This document shows positions 6,725 to 9,274 of a DNA stretch of 9,274 nucleotides, piece after piece. A model generated the notes under the pieces. The model saw only the letters and a program-made list of their open reading frames with translations. It ran no database searches and was not told where the DNA came from. Within the stretch, counting starts at the first letter, position 1, and the number at the start of each line of letters is the position of its first letter. Source of the DNA: Ectothiorhodospiraceae bacterium (GTDB taxonomy: Bacteria; Pseudomonadota; Gammaproteobacteria; Nitrococcales; AK92). Position numbers and translations under genes: made by a program. Location: contig JAJUFY010000072.1 in NCBI GenBank assembly GCA_029263635.1, forward strand, positions 1 to 9,274. Direction: 5' to 3'.

Positions 6725-6958
6725 ATGGACGCAGAGTGGATGCTGGTGACCCTGGGCGATGCGGCAGCTGCCCTGGAGGAACTGATCGAGGATATCGAAG
6801 CCGAGCCTGAGGCCGCAGAAGAACTGCTGGAGGAGCGGATGGCGACGGTCTACGCCAAGCTCAACTACGCCTGGAACACGCGCCGGAGCGGCCCGAGCGC
6901 GATCGAGACGATGGATCACGACGCACTGGTAGGCTGGCCGCGGGATCTGACTATCTGA
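6725..6958 (+). CDS. Small acidic hypothetical protein
   Basis: A 77-residue protein that I do not recognise. It begins MDAEWMLVTLGDAAAALEELIEDIEAEPEAAEELLEERM, a strongly acidic, Ala/Glu/Leu-rich stretch (about residues 8-45) expected to be two helices or a coiled coil. The second half contains YAKLNYAWNTRR (about 43-54) and ends in DHDALVGWPRDLTI with several aromatic residues. No signal peptide, membrane segment or cysteine is present. The evidence that it is real: GGAGAAGAGG directly before the ATG, a possible promoter, and a stop followed one base later by the flank of a terminator palindrome. The open frame runs further upstream to 6617, but without a ribosome site. It is divergent from fadE and convergent with the cytochrome c peroxidase gene. 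A link to fatty acid metabolism is only positional. Confidence 0.72.
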   Translation: MDAEWMLVTLGDAAAALEELIEDIEAEPEAAEELLEERMATVYAKLNYAWNTRRSGPSAIETMDHDALVGWPRDLTI

Positions 6959-6959
6959 C

Positions 6960-6990
6960 AAAAGAACCCCCGTACCGCGCGGTACGGGGG
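6960..6990 (-). terminator. Rho-independent terminator (perfect 24-base palindrome)
   Basis: Positions 6967-6990 form a perfect palindrome with half-site CCCCCGTACCGC. On the minus strand the hairpin is followed by TTCTTTT (6960-6966), the expected U-rich tail, and it lies 16 bases past the peroxidase stop codon. From the plus strand it begins 8 bases after the stop of the small acidic gene, with a weaker AATT tail, so it probably ends transcripts from both sides. Confidence 0.88.
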
Positions 6991-7006
6991 AATTGCGAGA
7001 CCTGCG

Positions 7007-8002
7007 TCAGTTGAACGGCTGCGGCCGCGGCGTCTTGTTGGTCGACGGCGGCAGGATCGGCAGCTCGAAGCGCGGCTGCTCGCCGGTCAGGGTCTTGAGG
7101 AAGGCGGTGATCTTGTTGATTTCACTGTTGCTCAGCTTGCGGCCGAGCTGCAGCCTGGCCATCACGTCCACCGCTTCTTCCAGCGTCCAGTAGGCGCCGT
7201 CGTGGAAGTACGGATAGGTGAGCTCGACGTTACGCAGCGTCGGCACCTTGAACTTGAAGCGGTCCGCATCCTTGCCGGTCAGGCCGGCAACGCCTTCGGC
7301 CGGGTTGCTGGTCACGTACGGCTCGACAATGCCCATCTTCTGGAAGGAGCTGCCGCCCACCGCCGGGCCGTAGTGGCAGGCCACGCAGCCGATGTTCTTG
7401 AACAGCTGGTAGCCTTCCAGCTCGGTCTTGGTCAGCGCTTCCTTGTCGCCCAGCAGCCAGCGGTCGAAGCGCGAATGCGGGGTGACCAGGGTCTCCTCGA
7501 AGGCGGCGATCGCATCGGTGACGTGATCGATGGTGATCTTCTTGGTGTTGTAGATCTTCTTGAAGGATTCCCGGTACTGCGGGATGGACTCCAGCACGTC
7601 CACCGCCAGCGTATGGGAGAACGCCATCTCCATCGGGTTGGCGATGGGCCCTGCGGCCTGCTCCTTGAGGTCGGCGGCGCGGCCGTCCCAGAACTGCGCC
7701 AGGTTCAGGCTGGAATTCAGCACCGTCGGCGCATTGATCGGGCCTTCCTGCCAGTTATGGCCGATGGAAGTCGGCAGGTTGTCGCTGCCCCCCATGCTCA
7801 GGTTGTGGCAGGAGTTGCAGGAGATGAAGCCGGACTTCGACAGCCGCGGGTCAAAGAACAGCTGCTTGCCCAGCTCCACCTTGGCCGGATCGGTGATCTT
7901 GGCTGGCAGGATAGGCTGGATCGGCTCGTTGTTCGGGGTCATGGCCCAGGCATGGGCGCTCAGCAGCAGCCCGGCGCCGAATACCAGCGTCTTCAGCTTC
8001 AT
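7007..8002 (-). CDS. ccpA: Di-heme cytochrome c peroxidase, periplasmic
   Basis: A complete 331-residue bacterial cytochrome c peroxidase that reduces hydrogen peroxide to water in the periplasm with electrons from small cytochromes c. Residues 1-20 (MKLKTLVFGAGLLLSAHAWA) are a Sec signal peptide with an AWA cleavage site. Two heme c sites are present: CNSCH at 62-66 (N-terminal, low-potential peroxidatic heme) and CVACH at 206-210 (C-terminal electron-entry heme). His82 in SIGHNWQ matches the second ligand of the peroxidatic heme in the resting form, and Met281 in AVDVMARLQLG matches the axial Met of the other heme. The blocks QFWDGRAADLKEQA, KVPTLRNVELTYPYFHDGA and FLKTLTGEQP are classic for the family. 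The ATG has GGGAG about 9 bases upstream. An FNR-type box lies 70 bases before the gene, suggesting expression at low oxygen, as known for Pseudomonas and E. coli relatives. It ends in a strong terminator. Confidence 0.97.
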   Translation of the reverse strand: MKLKTLVFGAGLLLSAHAWAMTPNNEPIQPILPAKITDPAKVELGKQLFFDPRLSKSGFISCNSCHNLSMGGSDNLPTSIGHNWQEGPINAPTVLNSSLNLAQFWDGRAADLKEQAAGPIANPMEMAFSHTLAVDVLESIPQYRESFKKIYNTKKITIDHVTDAIAAFEETLVTPHSRFDRWLLGDKEALTKTELEGYQLFKNIGCVACHYGPAVGGSSFQKMGIVEPYVTSNPAEGVAGLTGKDADRFKFKVPTLRNVELTYPYFHDGAYWTLEEAVDVMARLQLGRKLSNSEINKITAFLKTLTGEQPRFELPILPPSTNKTPRPQPFN

Positions 8003-8070
8003 GGTCGTGGTCTCCCAGGTGCAAATAATTGTTGCTCAACATCAGGCTACCTAGGACAAACCCGAGCGTG

Positions 8071-8084
8071 TTGATGCAGATCAA
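8071..8084. promoter_or_regulatory. FNR/ANR-type binding site upstream of ccpA
   Basis: TTGATGCAGATCAA matches the consensus TTGAT-N4-ATCAA at every position. Its centre (8077.5) lies about 75 bases before the ccpA ATG. A weak -10 candidate, TAGCCT on the minus strand at 8044-8049, would give a start near 8036-8037 and place the box at about -41, the class II activator position. The other flanking gene ends at 8106 on the same strand, so only ccpA can be the target. The regulator gene is not in this window. Confidence 0.87.
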
Positions 8085-8105
8085 GAACCCATATGCCGGC
8101 CCGTT

Positions 8106-8969
8106 TCACAGCGCATCGAGCGGGATTTTCAGGTAGCGCCGGCCATTGGCTTCCGCCGGCGGCAGCCGGCCGCCCCGCATATTTACCTGCACTGCCGGCA
8201 GCATCAGGCTGGGCATGCCCAGGGTGGCATCGCGGGCATTACGCATGGCGACGAACTCGTCCTCGCCGATGCCGTCGCGCACGTGCACGTTGTGCGCGCG
8301 CTGCTCCGCCACCGTGGTCTGGTAGCGGAACTCCTCCCGTCCCGGCGCCTTGTAGTCGTGGCACATGAACAACCGGGTCTGGTCCGGCAGCGTAAACAGC
8401 TTCTGGATCGAGCGATACAGGGTGCGGGCGTCGCCGCCGGGGAAGTCGCAGCGGGCGGTGCCGTAGTCGGGCATGAACAGCGTGTCGCCGACGAAGGCGG
8501 CATCGCCGATCACATAGGTCATGCAGGCCGGCGTGTGACCGGGGGTATGGATGGCGCGGGCCTCGATGCTGCCGACCTTGAAGCGTTCCCCGTCCCGAAA
8601 CAGGTGATCGAACTGGCTGCCGTCGGTGCGGAATTCCGGTTCCGCATTGAACAGCTCGGCAAAGGTGCGCTGCACCGTGGTGATCCGGTCGCCGATGGCG
8701 ATCCGGCCGCCCAGTGCCTGCTGCAGGTAAGGAGCGGCCGACAGATGATCGGCATGGACGTGGGTCTCCAGCAGCCAGTCGACCGTCAGGCCCTGCTCGC
8801 GGACATAGCCGATCAACCGGTCGGCACTCGCCCGCGACGTACGCCCCGAAGCCGGATCGTAGTCCAGCACCGGATCGACGATCGCACAGCGCTTGGTGGC
8901 CGGATCCGTCACCACATAGCTGTAGCTGTAAGTGGCGGGATCGAAAAACGCCTGAACGCGCGGTTGCAT
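8106..8969 (-). CDS. MBL-fold metallo-hydrolase, persulfide dioxygenase/Blh-like
   Basis: A complete 287-residue soluble protein of the metallo-beta-lactamase fold. Metal ligands are clear: THVHADH at 69-75 (His70, His72, Asp74, His75), His145 in HTPGH, Asp162 in VGDTLF, and His204 in MCHDY. The blocks DPVLDYDPASGRTS, HADHLSAAPYLQQALGGRIAIGDRI, PDYGTARCDFPGGDARTLY and CHDYKAPGREEFRYQTTVAEQRAHN resemble the Blh/ETHE1-like persulfide dioxygenases, which oxidise glutathione persulfide to sulfite with a mononuclear iron and so detoxify sulfide. A glyoxalase II-like thioesterase activity is the main alternative. No rhodanese domain or ArsR-type BigR gene is beside it in the window. I choose this ATG because GAGGAA sits 5 bases upstream; the earlier in-frame TTG at 8984 overlaps that site. 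It follows the TolC-family gene by 97 bases and precedes ccpA by about 100. Confidence 0.88.
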   Translation of the reverse strand: MQPRVQAFFDPATYSYSYVVTDPATKRCAIVDPVLDYDPASGRTSRASADRLIGYVREQGLTVDWLLETHVHADHLSAAPYLQQALGGRIAIGDRITTVQRTFAELFNAEPEFRTDGSQFDHLFRDGERFKVGSIEARAIHTPGHTPACMTYVIGDAAFVGDTLFMPDYGTARCDFPGGDARTLYRSIQKLFTLPDQTRLFMCHDYKAPGREEFRYQTTVAEQRAHNVHVRDGIGEDEFVAMRNARDATLGMPSLMLPAVQVNMRGGRLPPAEANGRRYLKIPLDAL

Positions 8970-8974
8970 ATTGG

Positions 8975-8980
8975 TTCCTC
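8975..8980 (-). promoter_or_regulatory. Ribosome binding site fixing the MBL-fold gene start
   Basis: GAGGAA on the minus strand, 5 bases before the ATG at 8969. It favours a 287-residue product over a 292-residue form from the TTG at 8982-8984. Confidence 0.7.
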
Positions 8981-9066
8981 GCAAATGGTACTGAACCGAA
9001 GGCCTGTCGCCCCTCTCTACGGTTCCCTGTGGATCACGGTACCCAGGTTAGCGCTGTGTCGCCTCC

Positions 9067-9274
9067 TTACTCCGCCGCCAGGAACTGGTTGACGGTGTCG
9101 ATGGCCTCGGGGCTGACGGCGTTGCCGACGGCGGCCTGCAGCTGCAGGTAGTTCAGCAGATACCCGTAGCGGGCGGCAGCGAGATCGCGCTCGGCGGCGA
9201 AGCGCTCGCGCTGGATGTCGAGCAGGTCCAGCGTGGTGCGCAGCCCCAGCTCGACGCCGCGCTGGGTCGACTGC
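9067..9274 (-). CDS. tolC: TolC-family outer membrane efflux protein, C-terminal end (cut by window edge)
   Basis: The last 69 residues of a protein that enters from the right edge, ending in TAA. The visible sequence includes GVELGLRTTLDLLDIQRERF, AAERDLAAARYGYLLNYLQLQAAVG and the tail AIDTVNQFLAAE. The pattern G-x-R/L-T-T/V-L-D-L-L-(D/N)-x-Q-x-x-x-(F/Y), then a helix with A-R-Y-x-Y-L-L-x-x-L-x-L and a final A-x-G, is the last periplasmic coiled-coil hairpin of TolC outer membrane proteins used in type I secretion and efflux. TolC trimers form the outer membrane duct for inner membrane exporters. Most of the gene, including signal peptide and barrel strands, is outside the window. It lies upstream of the MBL-fold gene on the same strand; no clear terminator separates them. 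Whether this is the housekeeping tolC or a paralogue cannot be told. Confidence 0.87.
   Translation of the reverse strand, partial: QSTQRGVELGLRTTLDLLDIQRERFAAERDLAAARYGYLLNYLQLQAAVGNAVSPEAIDTVNQFLAAE

Noticed and set aside
4539..6749. A 736-codon open frame on the plus strand antisense to fadE
   Set aside because: It is codon-aligned with fadE, so its stops would correspond to TTA, CTA or TCA codons in fadE, which are rare in this GC-rich genome. The translation is low-complexity, rich in His/Gln/Arg/Ala, and has no recognisable domain.
8970..9066. A terminator between the TolC-family gene and the MBL-fold gene
   Set aside because: No GC stem followed by a T-run is visible; only the weak nested inverted repeats reported as a finding.

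Overview
This window looks like ordinary chromosome from a high-GC, non-enteric gammaproteobacterium, most likely Pseudomonas-like or a relative. The clues are a short FadE-type acyl-CoA dehydrogenase, a di-heme cytochrome c peroxidase behind a perfect FNR/ANR box, a TolC-family exporter end, REP-like hairpins in a gap, and GC-rich codon use with very few TTA/CTA/TCA codons. The genus cannot be fixed from this sequence. There is no sign of phage, insertion sequence, CRISPR or plasmid.

Left part (1-3367): a DUF2007/zinc-ribbon protein and a GNAT acetyltransferase (cut by the left edge) are read leftward as a pair. Divergent from them, a DUF815 AAA-type ATPase and a 14-helix DHA2 drug exporter are read rightward as a likely operon. 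The exporter ends tail to tail with a small PGPGW membrane protein; their stop codons share the four bases CTAG.

Middle part (3446-6958): leftward, fadE (acyl-CoA dehydrogenase, first step of fatty acid beta-oxidation) is followed after a 199-base gap by a HAD-family hydrolase whose motif IV resembles the HAD domains of soluble epoxide hydrolase and ACAD10. The gap holds two hairpin elements, one REP-like. Divergent from fadE is a 77-residue acidic protein of unknown function with its own likely promoter.

Right part (6960-9274): leftward, a TolC-family outer membrane protein (C-terminal end only), a metallo-beta-lactamase-fold hydrolase of the persulfide dioxygenase/Blh type, and the periplasmic di-heme cytochrome c peroxidase. 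The peroxidase has its own control region with a perfect TTGAT-N4-ATCAA site and ends in a 24-base perfect palindrome that acts as terminator. Low-oxygen induction of the peroxidase is the clearest regulatory inference here.

No gap exceeds 200 bases. I did not find a convincing new multi-gene system. The items most worth following are the small protein beside fadE, the HAD/fadE neighbourhood, and the DUF815-exporter pair.
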